Assembly (NCBI GenBank): GCA_016874835.1
Contig: VGTB01000003.1
Location: 1-64,000 of the forward strand
DNA from: Deltaproteobacteria bacterium
GTDB taxonomy: Bacteria; Desulfobacterota; Syntrophia; Syntrophales; UBA2185
DNA length: 64,000 nt
Direction of reading: 5' to 3'
Positions within the stretch are counted from its first letter, which is position 1, and every line of letters starts with the position of its first letter. Below are positions 1-8,322 of the stretch, piece after piece. Made by a program: the position numbers and the translations under genes. Below the pieces are notes generated by a model that was given only the letters and a program-made list of their open reading frames with translations, ran no database searches and was not told where the DNA came from.

Positions 1-115
1 CCGCAACCGTCTCGCTCCCCTCCAGCTTCAACCCCAGCGTGTCCCGGAAAAACTTGAGGGCCGCATCAATACTGTTCACGGCAACGCCTATATGATCCAC
101 TCTCTCTATCTTCAT
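1..115 (-). CDS. mce: Methylmalonyl-CoA epimerase (N-terminal fragment, runs off the window)
   Basis: Only about 38 N-terminal residues lie in the window; the rest is beyond position 1. The start reads MKIERVDHIGVAVNS followed by ALKFFRDTLGLKLEG, the usual first strand-helix unit of the glyoxalase/VOC fold in methylmalonyl-CoA epimerases, with the metal-ligand His in the DHIG motif. The enzyme interconverts R- and S-methylmalonyl-CoA in the cytoplasm. Two ATG codons are adjacent; the second (115) is chosen because an AGGAGG site lies five bases before it and only two before the first. It follows sucC-sucD on the same strand, which supports a methylmalonyl-CoA (propionate/succinate) pathway. 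Family assignment is good; the rest of the protein is unseen. Confidence 0.8.
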   Translation of the reverse strand, partial: MKIERVDHIGVAVNSIDAALKFFRDTLGLKLEGSETVA

Positions 116-221
116 CATGACCTCCTCATATCCTAATTTTTACGTTTTGTTAAAAAATTATGAAGGTCTTCACACCGATGCTCTGCAACTCTTATCCGCT
201 GAGTGATAGGAGGTTTACAGG

Positions 222-1118
222 CTACTTTTTCTTGCCTTTCTTGCCAACCTTGGCGAGCACTTCCTGAACCCTTTTGCCTATTTCGGCGGGATTCTTCTCG
301 ATAATTACGCCTGCTGCCTCCAGGGCTTTGAATTTTTCATCTGCCGTTCCTTTACCACCCGCGATTATCGCTCCGGCATGACCCATCCTTCTCCCCGGAG
401 GTGCGGTTCGGCCGGCAATGAACGATACAACCGGTTTACTCACATTGGATTTGATATACTCGGCCGCTTCTTCTTCCGCAGTACCACCGATCTCACCAAT
501 GAGAACAAGTGCTTTTGTATCGGGGTCTTTCTCATAAAGCTCAAGTAAATCAACAAAATTCGATCCCGGCAGGGGGTCACCCCCGATGCCGATGGATGTG
601 GTTTGACCGATCCCCAGACAGGTAAGCTGCCAGATCGCTTCATAGGTGAGGGTTCCGCTCCGTGAGATGAGACCTACATTACCCACTTTATGGATAAAAC
701 TCGGCATAAATCCTATCTTTCCCACACCGGGAGTGGTAATTCCCGGGCAGTTGCAACCGATCATTCTGCTTTTGGAAGTTTTCAACACCTGTTTTACTTT
801 GATCATATCCGTTACCGGAACACCCTCTGTCATGGCCACGATTAAACCAATACCAGCTTCAATGGCCTCAATGATGGCATCTGCAGTGAATGCTGCAGGG
901 GTGTATAACGCGGAGACGTTTGCTCCCTGTTGTTCCACCGCATCAATTACTCTGTTGTACACAGGAATCCCATCAACATCCATTCCCCCTTTTCCCGGGG
1001 TAACTCCGGCGACTACCTTCGTACCGAATTTTACCGATTCGCGGGTGTGAAACGCACCTTCCGAACCGGTAATGCCCTGAACTACCACACGCGAGTTTTT
1101 ATCTAACAGTATTGCCAT
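222..1118 (-). CDS. sucD: Succinate-CoA ligase, alpha subunit
   Basis: Alpha subunit of succinyl-CoA synthetase, which makes ATP or GTP from succinyl-CoA through a phosphohistidine. The protein (298 residues, normal for the family) has the N-terminal CoA-binding Rossmann domain ([12 protein letters not shown] near 15-26), the SRSGTLTYE segment near 152-160 and the active-site His in RRMGHAGAI near 247. The ATG at 1118 is preferred over an in-frame TTG six bases upstream because the AAGGGTGAG site fits it better. The C-terminus is very lysine-rich (KVGKKGKKK), a small oddity. It lies 45 bp downstream of sucC and is certainly cotranscribed with it; the epimerase gene follows after about 105 bp. 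Confidence 0.95.
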   Translation of the reverse strand: MAILLDKNSRVVVQGITGSEGAFHTRESVKFGTKVVAGVTPGKGGMDVDGIPVYNRVIDAVEQQGANVSALYTPAAFTADAIIEAIEAGIGLIVAMTEGVPVTDMIKVKQVLKTSKSRMIGCNCPGITTPGVGKIGFMPSFIHKVGNVGLISRSGTLTYEAIWQLTCLGIGQTTSIGIGGDPLPGSNFVDLLELYEKDPDTKALVLIGEIGGTAEEEAAEYIKSNVSKPVVSFIAGRTAPPGRRMGHAGAIIAGGKGTADEKFKALEAAGVIIEKNPAEIGKRVQEVLAKVGKKGKKK

Positions 1119-1163
1119 TTTCAACTCACCCTTTCTTCAATTATATTTTATTAGATTTCATGG

Positions 1164-2333
1164 TTATTTAATCAAGGAAACAATCTTTTCAGCCGCTTCA
1201 TAGAGTCCGTCAGCCACGGTAAATTTCAAACCTGATTCTTTGAGCAGTCTACGGCCTTCTTCCACGTTTGTTCCCTGGAGCCTTATCACCATGGGAACCT
1301 TGATATCAACATTCTTCGCGGCCTGGATCAGTCCGTTGGCGACACGGTCACACCGCAGAATTCCTCCAAAGATGTTTACCAGAATGCCCTGCACGTTCGG
1401 ATCCGCAGTCAGAATGCGAAATGCTTTTTCGATCTGGTCAGGATTCGCGCCACCGCCAACATCCAGGAAGTTTGCCGGTTCACCCCCCGCCATCTTGATA
1501 AGATCCATCGTTGTCATGGCGAGTCCCGCACCATTCACCATACAGGCAATATTCCCATCCAGCTTTATATAATTTACCCCTGCATTTTTCGCCAATACTT
1601 CCAGGGGTTCTTCTTCATTTTCATCCCTCAGATCTTTTATATCCGGATGACGGAAAAGTCCATCGTCATCAAAATTTATCTTGGCATCGACGGCCATAAG
1701 ATCACCCTCTGCCGTGAGTACAAGGGGATTAATTTCAACAAGAGAAGCGTCCTTTTCAACAAAGAGCTGATACAACCCTTTCGCTATGTTTGTTAACTGG
1801 GCATTAAGAGCTTTGTCCGTACCCAATCCCAATCCAAAAGCGAGTTTTCTTCCCTCAAACGGGCTGAACCCGACTACCGGAGGTACCATACATTTGATGA
1901 TTTTTTCCGGAGTGGCCTTGGCCACCTCTTCAATCTCCATTCCTCCAGCTTCCGATGCCATAAAAACCACGCATTCACGATCACGTGCGCGATCCACCAC
2001 CATACCAAGATAAAGCTCTTTCTTGATATTCGATGTTTCCTCCACCAGAACCTTAAGAACTTTCTTCCCTTCCGGTCCGGTCTGGTGGGTGACCAGTTGC
2101 ATACCCAAGATTGCCTTCGCCGCATTGTAGGCCTCATCCGGTGTTTTCGCAACCTTAACTCCACCGCCTTTTCCTCTCCCGCCGGCATGTATCTGAGCCT
2201 TCACAATACACGTTTTGCCCAGGGAAGCGGCGATTTCGCGAGCCTTCTCAGGGGTGTCCGCGACATCACCTTTGGGTACCGGAACATTGTATGCCCGCAA
2301 GAGATTTTTAGCCTGATACTCGTGAATCTTCAT
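1164..2333 (-). CDS. sucC: Succinate-CoA ligase, beta subunit
   Basis: Beta subunit of succinyl-CoA synthetase (389 residues, full length). It starts with the family hallmark MKIHEYQAKNLLR, has the ATP-grasp domain with the glycine-rich KAQIHAGGRGKGGGV loop near residues 45-59, and the C-terminal CoA-ligase domain with NIFGGILRCDRVANG near 320-335. It pairs with SucD to couple succinyl-CoA cleavage to nucleotide triphosphate formation. A GGAGG site precedes the ATG by seven bases, and a promoter-like pair lies about 30-60 bp upstream. It is first in a sucC-sucD(-mce) run; in a propionate- or succinate-using anaerobe this step gives substrate-level ATP, which is inference from context. Confidence 0.95.
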   Translation of the reverse strand: MKIHEYQAKNLLRAYNVPVPKGDVADTPEKAREIAASLGKTCIVKAQIHAGGRGKGGGVKVAKTPDEAYNAAKAILGMQLVTHQTGPEGKKVLKVLVEETSNIKKELYLGMVVDRARDRECVVFMASEAGGMEIEEVAKATPEKIIKCMVPPVVGFSPFEGRKLAFGLGLGTDKALNAQLTNIAKGLYQLFVEKDASLVEINPLVLTAEGDLMAVDAKINFDDDGLFRHPDIKDLRDENEEEPLEVLAKNAGVNYIKLDGNIACMVNGAGLAMTTMDLIKMAGGEPANFLDVGGGANPDQIEKAFRILTADPNVQGILVNIFGGILRCDRVANGLIQAAKNVDIKVPMVIRLQGTNVEEGRRLLKESGLKFTVADGLYEAAEKIVSLIK

Positions 2334-2359
2334 TTATGAACCTCCAATCCTTTTGATTT

Positions 2360-2389
2360 ATGATATTTTTTAATTTCCTGAAATTTCAA
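2360..2389 (-). promoter_or_regulatory. Candidate sigma-70 promoter for sucCD
   Basis: On the minus strand a TTGAAA (-35, plus coordinates 2384-2389) and a TATCAT (-10, 2360-2365) are separated by 18 bases in an AT-rich stretch just ahead of the sucC ribosome-binding site. Each box matches five of six consensus positions. Seen by eye only. Confidence 0.45.
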
Positions 2390-2399
2390 AAAATATTCG

Positions 2400-2890
2400 A
2401 AATGTGTCCAGACTCCCTTGAAGACAAACCCCGAGATATAAAACTATGATAAGAAAGATGAATCAATTTCTTGGGGGAGATTTCCGGCCACTGCGAGCAC
2501 CAATTCTGCCTTTCTTTAAATTATGAAGACTTCTGTGAAAGCCTCTGAGAAAGCCATTGAGGACTACTATGATCAGTGGCGCTTCATATCACCCCAAAAT
2601 ACTTCTGTCAACCGTTTTTTATATATATTCCGGCAAATTTTTCCAAACCGATCACAATGACGATATTCCGCATGGAACATGACCTCAGCCGAAATGTTAA
2701 CAGCTGGAAAAAGCGATAGATATTCATCGACGAACAGGTGCTTCTCACGGTTCAACGAGAAAACATATTATGGCAAAAACGCATGAATCAGACGGAGGCA
2801 GAACGACCTGTGGTTCACCGGGGAAAAAGTTGCGTTTCGGTTCTCATGTCCCCTGGCTATATCCGTGGACCAACCTACACGTCACCGTAT
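2400..2890. other. Gene-free stretch between the carboxyltransferase genes and sucC
   Basis: About 500 bases without a convincing gene. A 60-codon minus-strand frame at 2573-2755 has no recognisable domain and no good ribosome-binding site, so it is not called. No repeat or RNA structure was recognised here. Confidence 0.5.
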
Positions 2891-2891
2891 C

Positions 2892-2924
2892 AAAAAAAAG
2901 GCCTCAGATAATGACCTGAGGCCC
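2892..2924 (-). terminator. Rho-independent terminator after the carboxyltransferase pair
   Basis: Perfect 8-bp stem GGCCTCAG/CTGAGGCC (2900-2907 and 2916-2923) with an eight-base loop, followed on the minus strand by eight T residues (plus-strand A run 2892-2899). It lies 24 bp beyond the stop codon of the 524-residue carboxyltransferase and separates that operon from sucCD. Confidence 0.9.
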
Positions 2925-2947
2925 GTAGAATGTGTACGATACTTCCG

Positions 2948-4522
2948 TTACTCCGGCATGATATCCATTCTCTTGTAAGGCAGTTTGACATCCTTATTTT
3001 CGAATAACCTGAACATCTGGCACACAAGAGATCTTGTAGTAGCGGGATCGATGATTTTGTCAAGGTTGAGCTTGGCTGCAGGAGCGATGGGATTCAAAAA
3101 CCGGTTCCTGTATGCTTTCAACAGTTCATTTCGCTTCGCCTTGGGATTTTCCGCCTTCTTTATGGCATCCCGCTCCAAAACATCCACTGCACCCTCGGGA
3201 CCCATAACTGCCATTTCACAGGGGGGCCACACCACAACGATATCCGCACCCAGATCTTTGGAGCACATGCCCAGATACGAACCACCGTATGACTTTCTGG
3301 TGACCACGGTTACCTTGGGCACCGTCGCCTCAGAATAGGCATAGAGCATTTTTGCCCCGTGTCTGATGATGCCACCCCACTCCTGATCAGTCCCCGGCAG
3401 GTATCCGGGAACATCAACTAAGTTCAAAATGGGGACATTATACGCATCACAAAAACGGATGAACCGGGAACCTTTATCAGAGGACTGCACGTCAAGACAT
3501 CCTGCCATAAACATGGTGTTCTGCGCCAGTATGCCTACCGTTCCTCCCTCAAAACGGGCCAGACAGCAGACGATGTTTCTCGCCCACTGTTCATGCCATT
3601 CCATAAAGTCTCCATTATCTACGACCAATTTTATTACCTTCTTCATATCGTACGGCTGATTGGGATTATCAGGAACGATGGTACGTAGTTCCTCCTCATA
3701 TCTATCTATCGGGTCGTCGCATTCATACCTTGGAGGTTTATCCTTGCATCCCCCCGGCAGGAAACCAAGAAGTCTCTGTACTTCAAATATACAGTCATCC
3801 TCGTTTTTCACAATGGTGGTAATATTAGCAGTCGTCGTTGCGTGAACCCTCGGTGCGGCAATCTCAGCCTCCTTTACGTCTTCACCCGTCGCCGCTTTTA
3901 TGATTTCCGGATCACTTGCATAGAGTTTCGTGATCTTATCAATACCGAATGTCCAGTCCGCCAGGCCCGGGATTATGGTCGCTGCCCCCGTGCATGGACC
4001 GGCAATGACGCAGATCTGAGGCATGCGGCCGGAGTACAGGCTCATATGATACGCCACGGTGCCGAGGCCATACATGGAATCGGGTCCCTCTTTAAACCGC
4101 AGACCTTCCGAGTCAACGAAGTACACCATGGGGGCACTATTATTGGCAGCTTCTTTTATCACATTGACTATCTTCCTCGCATGGACCTTTCCAATCGTTC
4201 CCCCCATGACCGTGGCATCCTGGAATATGCCATAGACAGGTCTTCCATACACGAGTCCATACCCTGAAATGACGCCATCTGCCGGCGTCTCCTCCTCGAA
4301 CATATTATAATGTACACTCACAGACCTGCAGAATGTACCGATTTCAACAAAGGTGCCCGGATCAAAGAACCTTTCTATCCTCTCTCTTGCTGTGTACTTT
4401 CCCAGATCATGCTGGCGCTGTACCGCTTCCGGCCCGCCCATTTCGAAAATCTTCGCCTCTTCGTCCAGGATATATCCCAGCTTCTCCAACACTGTCATAT
4501 CGTCATAAAGTTTCTCAGCCAT
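2948..4522 (-). CDS. Acyl-CoA carboxylase carboxyltransferase paralogue with degenerate N-domain motifs
   Basis: A 524-residue member of the biotin-dependent acyl-CoA carboxyltransferase family (propionyl-CoA carboxylase beta, methylmalonyl-CoA decarboxylase alpha, transcarboxylase 12S). The two crotonase-like halves are intact in length. The C-terminal half is canonical: DVPGYLPG (370-377), YGGSYLGMCSK (412-422), AVMGPEGAV (438-446). The N-terminal half has lost the usual acyl-CoA pocket motifs: SGGARIQEG is SEGLRFKEG (138-146) and CAGGAVYSPA is CTGAATIIPG (177-186). It follows the 552-residue paralogue by 32 bp with its own AGGAGG site and is closed by a strong terminator. It probably forms a heteromer with that paralogue (inference). 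The substrate (propionyl-, glutaconyl- or another acyl-CoA) cannot be read from the sequence. Confidence 0.85.
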   Translation of the reverse strand: MAEKLYDDMTVLEKLGYILDEEAKIFEMGGPEAVQRQHDLGKYTARERIERFFDPGTFVEIGTFCRSVSVHYNMFEEETPADGVISGYGLVYGRPVYGIFQDATVMGGTIGKVHARKIVNVIKEAANNSAPMVYFVDSEGLRFKEGPDSMYGLGTVAYHMSLYSGRMPQICVIAGPCTGAATIIPGLADWTFGIDKITKLYASDPEIIKAATGEDVKEAEIAAPRVHATTTANITTIVKNEDDCIFEVQRLLGFLPGGCKDKPPRYECDDPIDRYEEELRTIVPDNPNQPYDMKKVIKLVVDNGDFMEWHEQWARNIVCCLARFEGGTVGILAQNTMFMAGCLDVQSSDKGSRFIRFCDAYNVPILNLVDVPGYLPGTDQEWGGIIRHGAKMLYAYSEATVPKVTVVTRKSYGGSYLGMCSKDLGADIVVVWPPCEMAVMGPEGAVDVLERDAIKKAENPKAKRNELLKAYRNRFLNPIAPAAKLNLDKIIDPATTRSLVCQMFRLFENKDVKLPYKRMDIMPE

Positions 4523-4554
4523 TAGAAACCTCCTTTGCTATATTCTTTCATTCG

Positions 4555-6213
4555 TTAATGAGGCTTTATGTTATGCTTCTTAAACAGCGTATCAACTATT
4601 TTCTTCTCGAACATCTTCAGCGCCAGGCATATGACCTTCCTCGTCTCAGCGGGATCAATGATCTCGTCGATGTAAAAATCTCCCGCCGGTACTTCCGGAT
4701 TGAGGATGCGTGACCTATAATCCTTAATTAATTCCTCCAGTTTTCCCGGAGCGGCTGCTAATGCATCCTTCTCAATGGCCTTCACTGCAACATCTGGACT
4801 TGCAGGCGACATTTCACTAGTAGGCCAGGTGAGAACAAGATCGGCACCCAACATCTTGGAGCCTAGGAGACCGGGTCCACCATAGGCCTTTCTGGTAATG
4901 ACGCTTATCTTGGGAACGGTAGCTTCGGAATAGGCGTGTATGATTTTCGCATTATGCCTGATGAGTCCTCCCAGTTCCTCAGCCTTGCTCGCGATGAATC
5001 CCGGTGTATCAACAAAGGTGATAATGGGGATATTATAGGCGTCACAGAAGCGAATGAATCGCGCCGTCTTGTCACTGGCGTCTCTTGTAACGGCCCCACC
5101 GAGGTTTGCCGGATTATGAGCAATAATGCCAACGGAATATCCGTCCATCCTTGCAAATGCGCAGGTAATGCTGGGTCCGAATAATTCCATCCATTCGAAA
5201 ATATCGCCTTTATCCACAACCTTTCTCAAAATCTCTTTCACATCATACGTTGCCTCAGGATCGCTGGGCAGTATTCCGCATAGTTCGGGAATCAATCTGT
5301 TTGCAGGATCACCCATATCCACACGGGGAGGTTTTTCCCTCGCACTCCCAGGTATCAGGCTGAGCAGTTTCTTTATCTGGGCTAAGCACTCATCCTCATC
5401 CAGAGCATAGAATGTTCCGTTCCCGCTCCTCTCACAATTCACTCTCGCACCACCAAGGGTTTCCTTGGATACATCTTCACCCAAAACGGCCTTGATTACT
5501 ATTGGCCCGGTAATGAAAGCCTCCGTCAATCCTTCTACCATAAAGATGCAATCCATCAATGCAGGGGAATAGACAGCGCCTCCCGCGCAGGGTCCTATAA
5601 TGGCGCAAAGCTGGGGAACAGAGCCGGAATAGATGCTGTTACAGTAAAAGAGATCTCCATAGCCTGCGAGCGAATCGGTCCCCTCCTGGATTCTCGCCCC
5701 TCCTGAGTCAGCAATGTAGAGAATGGGGCAGTTGTTCTGTACCGCTTCACCGGCCACCCTCATGATTTTATCTGCGTGAATTCTTCCGAGTGTCCCTCCC
5801 CATACCGTGAAATCCTGACAGAAAAAGTACAGTGGTCTTCCATTCACAAGACCATACCCCGCGACGATACCATCAGCTGCCAATTCCTCCCCCGGAACGT
5901 CGTGCAAACCATAATGCAGGCCTCGGGATCTGGCATGCCTCCCCACCTCGACAAACGTTCCCGGATCGAACAACCTTTCAATTCTCTCCCTTGACGTGTA
6001 TTTATTCCTCTCATGCTGACGCTTTATCGTCTTGGCGCCACCCATGCGCTCCAGAAGAGACTTCTTTGCCAGGACAATCTCGCACTTCTCATCCGTAGTC
6101 AGATCGGCCCATTTCTTATCTTTGTATTTTTCTATAAATTCTTTATATTTCTTTTCTTTTTCCTGAGCCCACTCTTCAGTAGTCGTCCACTTCGCACCCT
6201 TCTCTTCGGCCAT
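4555..6213 (-). CDS. Acyl-CoA carboxylase carboxyltransferase paralogue with degenerate C-domain motifs
   Basis: A 552-residue carboxyltransferase of the same family as its downstream neighbour. A charged extension of about 40 residues (rich in K, E and W) precedes the core. The N-terminal half is canonical for acyl-CoA binding: SGGARIQEG (170-178) and CAGGAVYSPA (209-218). The C-terminal half, which normally holds carboxybiotin, departs from consensus: DTPGFIAS for DVPGFLPG (402-409), YGGPGLLGSK for a GGAY/GGSY loop (444-453) and SPASPDVAV for AVMGPEGAV (469-477). Start supported by AAGGAGGTG upstream. First gene of a two-gene operon. No biotin carboxylase, biotin carrier or membrane decarboxylase subunit lies nearby, so the partner set must be elsewhere. 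Confidence 0.85.
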   Translation of the reverse strand: MAEEKGAKWTTTEEWAQEKEKKYKEFIEKYKDKKWADLTTDEKCEIVLAKKSLLERMGGAKTIKRQHERNKYTSRERIERLFDPGTFVEVGRHARSRGLHYGLHDVPGEELAADGIVAGYGLVNGRPLYFFCQDFTVWGGTLGRIHADKIMRVAGEAVQNNCPILYIADSGGARIQEGTDSLAGYGDLFYCNSIYSGSVPQLCAIIGPCAGGAVYSPALMDCIFMVEGLTEAFITGPIVIKAVLGEDVSKETLGGARVNCERSGNGTFYALDEDECLAQIKKLLSLIPGSAREKPPRVDMGDPANRLIPELCGILPSDPEATYDVKEILRKVVDKGDIFEWMELFGPSITCAFARMDGYSVGIIAHNPANLGGAVTRDASDKTARFIRFCDAYNIPIITFVDTPGFIASKAEELGGLIRHNAKIIHAYSEATVPKISVITRKAYGGPGLLGSKMLGADLVLTWPTSEMSPASPDVAVKAIEKDALAAAPGKLEELIKDYRSRILNPEVPAGDFYIDEIIDPAETRKVICLALKMFEKKIVDTLFKKHNIKPH

Positions 6214-6243
6214 ACTACACCTCCTTAATTTTGAGTGTGGGAA

Positions 6244-6272
6244 CGGTTAGCACCCTTTGGTATTTTTGTCAA
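6244..6272 (-). promoter_or_regulatory. Candidate promoter of the carboxyltransferase operon
   Basis: A consensus TTGACA is present on the minus strand at 6267-6272; at 17 bases the -10 would be TAACCG (6244-6249), a poor match. Position, about 30 bp ahead of the first start codon, is suitable. Confidence 0.35.
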
Positions 6273-6445
6273 CCATTTATTGCACATTTTCTGGAACTTT
6301 CCCGAAATGACCGGTAACAGGAAATTTTTTAGAGGAATCGGCGCTTAGCTTAACGATACACGCACAGAGGATATGTACCGGGCAGTCTCACATTGATAAG
6401 ACAATTAACCCTGATCGGAGAGGCAACACAGAATGTACCACATAC

Positions 6446-6494
6446 AAAAGAGACCTTCGCACAATGAATCAACTTACATTGCCACAAAGGTCTC
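6446..6494 (-). terminator. Terminator-like hairpin after the ABM-domain gene
   Basis: On the minus strand GAGACCTT and AAGGTCTC (plus 6487-6494 and 6450-6457) pair, with an inner CAATG/CATTG pairing, and a short T run (A run 6446-6449) follows. It lies about 45 bp beyond the stop of the 6538-6828 gene. Confidence 0.55.
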
Positions 6495-6537
6495 GGATAT
6501 AACGAGCGAGAATGTATCTTTCCCTAATCAATATTCA

Positions 6538-6828
6538 TTATGGTCTATATTCGTATACTTCGTATTCCGTTTTCTGACCCAGTAATGCATCGATTTTTTC
6601 CTGAATATCGGCTCTCTCTTTACTGGCCAGCCATTTCTTCCACGCGTCAAGTGCGTTCCACGTGCTGATCACCAGATACTCATCCGGCTTATCAATATTC
6701 TTTAAAGACTCCCCTGACACATAACCGGGCTGCTTCACAACGAGTGATCTGAGCTGCATGATGAGATCTTGTAATTTCGATGACTTATCCGCGGTTACCT
6801 TTCTTTTGATCAGAATTTTAACTGTCAT
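6538..6828 (-). CDS. Antibiotic biosynthesis monooxygenase (ABM) domain protein
   Basis: A 96-residue single-domain protein with the ABM ferredoxin-like fold pattern: MTVKILIKR strand, a helix with LQDLIMQLRSLV, then PGYVSGESL and EYLVISTWNALDAWKKWL. ABM proteins include small cofactorless monooxygenases and haem-degrading enzymes, but many have unknown roles; the haem-ligand Asn and Trp pattern of IsdG is not evident, so no substrate is claimed. The ATG at 6828 is chosen because AGGAGG lies eight bases upstream; an in-frame GTG at 6837 overlaps that site. It stands alone, with a terminator-like hairpin downstream. Confidence 0.75.
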   Translation of the reverse strand: MTVKILIKRKVTADKSSKLQDLIMQLRSLVVKQPGYVSGESLKNIDKPDEYLVISTWNALDAWKKWLASKERADIQEKIDALLGQKTEYEVYEYRP

Positions 6829-7136
6829 TGTTCTCACCTCCTAAGTTGTTTCGGGTTTGTCTTCCTTCTTCCAACGACCTCGGTTACTTCGTATAATATA
6901 TTTTATAACGAGGTTAAACTTGGCTGTCAAGAATTTTATGGAAATTATTATACGGCATCGACATCTCTCTCTTCTCTTGATGAGACCACGGCATCCCCGG
7001 TTTCACCAGGGGACGATGTAAGTCTTCCCAGGATTCTGGCCGTGTCCGCCCCTCCTCTGGTTCAGTGAGACACGTTGAAAAATGCCACCAAGACGATGAG
7101 ATTGATAATAACGACTTTGCGGCTGATGCATCTCTG
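6829..7136. other. Intergenic stretch without recognised feature
   Basis: About 300 bases between two minus-strand genes. Apart from the ribosome-binding site of the ABM gene nothing was recognised; a minus-strand frame at 6914-7189 shows no protein-like pattern. Confidence 0.4.
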
Positions 7137-7697
7137 TTATTTTTCCACAGGTTTATAGGACTCAATGCACTTTGAGTCCTTGGCATCACATATATTCGGA
7201 GGACAGGTCCGACCGCCCTTCCTTGTGTAAAAGTCCAGGCACCTCATGTCCGCATCACAGCCCGGTTCCCCGGGTACACACTTCAAGGTACAATAGGCAC
7301 AGCTTTTTCCGAACCATTTTCCAAAATGAATGTAAAAGTCATTCTTTTCTCTCTTCATATTCGGATACCTGCTCTCCAAATAGTCAACCCATTCCTTCTT
7401 CGGCAGGTAGCGAGCACTGCCTCTGGTGAGATTGGATGTCTTGAGAGCTTTTTGCACCTTTTTGTAATCCTCATGAACATATGCCGAGCATTCATTGGCA
7501 TCCTTCTGATCAGGCGACACGCCTGATATCGGACTGGTACCGGACGGCTCCGCCTGCTTGACTGTTCCTTCCGTTTGCTCTTGTACCTTTTGCTTGATCG
7601 AATCAGGCACAGCATCTTTGACTTTGTCAAGCCATCCCGCCTGAACTGTTGCTGAAAAACAGAACACAGATACCGCCATAATGATGATCTTTTTCAT
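7137..7697 (-). CDS. Exported cysteine-rich protein of unknown function
   Basis: A 186-residue protein with a clear Sec signal peptide: MKKIIIMAVSVFCF then a small-residue cleavage region ending VQAG. The start at 7697 is chosen over an upstream in-frame start at 7793 because it gives the signal peptide and has a GGGGGAG site. The mature part begins with an amphipathic WLDKVKDAVPD segment and a low-complexity linker, and ends in a cysteine cluster (about ten Cys in the last 80 residues, including CAYCTLKC, CDADMRC and CPPNIC), which suggests disulphide bonds in the periplasm. I do not recognise the family. Flanked by the selC island boundary some 275 bp upstream. Confidence 0.6.
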   Translation of the reverse strand: MKKIIIMAVSVFCFSATVQAGWLDKVKDAVPDSIKQKVQEQTEGTVKQAEPSGTSPISGVSPDQKDANECSAYVHEDYKKVQKALKTSNLTRGSARYLPKKEWVDYLESRYPNMKREKNDFYIHFGKWFGKSCAYCTLKCVPGEPGCDADMRCLDFYTRKGGRTCPPNICDAKDSKCIESYKPVEK

Positions 7698-7971
7698 GAT
7701 AGGCTCCCCCGAAATGTATTTGAATTCCTTTTTTGATGGGCGAAGTATAGGCGAAGCGATCTTGTCTGTCAATTTGCAATGGGTTTCAAACATACCACCA
7801 CCAACTGTAGATCATGCTGATTATGTCATGGAAACCAGGAAGGAAGAAAAATCTCGACAAGAAAAGTATTGGGTCTTTGTGATAACGTAAAAGAGCAATT
7901 CCGGTGTTGAAGAAAGGGAAAGTCCCGTGAAAGTATTTTTTATCTCAAAACAGCGAATTGCGCTCATAAAT

Positions 7972-8036
7972 TGGCGGAAGTGCATGGGAATCGAACCCAC
8001 CCGAGACGGTTTTAGCGCCCCGCACTGGATTTGAAG
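7972..8036 (-). repeat. Duplicate of the 3' 65 nt of the selenocysteine tRNA gene (att-like)
   Basis: These 65 bp are identical to 10785-10849, running from the encoded CCA end of the tRNA through the T arm and variable arm to the anticodon loop; identity stops there. The rest of the tRNA is missing, so this is not a tRNA gene. Duplicated tRNA 3' ends are the usual scar of integration by a site-specific recombinase. Confidence 0.9.
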
Positions 8037-8186
8037 GGCACAACCACCGAAATATACGTCCCCCTTGAGTCCCGATATATCTTCACTTTTTCGAGACGTC
8101 AAGTGTTTACGAAAAAAACAATGTCGGATACAGTTGGGGCAAGTTGGCAGATGTTTTTAATGTTGTGGGTACAATTTTAGGCACAA

Positions 8187-8226
8187 AAAAGGGATAACAT
8201 CTTCAGGACTGTTATCCCCTTTATTT
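8187..8226 (-). terminator. Rho-independent terminator, probably bidirectional
   Basis: GGGATAACA (8191-8199) pairs with TGTTATCCC (8210-8218) around a ten-base loop. Minus-strand reading is followed by six T (A run 8185-8190); plus-strand reading by a T-rich tail (CTTTATTTTTT). It lies about 100 bp past the stop of the caspase-like remnant. Confidence 0.85.
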
Positions 8227-8322
8227 TTTGAAAAATAGCAATCTAAAATTGCATGCTCCACATCCTAAAAGTGGAGATAGCTCTAATATAAAGGGTTGAT
8301 AATTTGCGTCAGGACTCTGCCG

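Noticed and set aside
2573-2755. 60-codon minus-strand open frame in the 2.4-2.9 kb gap
   Set aside because: No domain pattern, no convincing ribosome-binding site and no protein-like conservation visible.
7972-8036. Second selenocysteine tRNA gene
   Set aside because: Only the 3' 65 nt are present; the 5' acceptor strand, D arm and 5' anticodon stem are missing.
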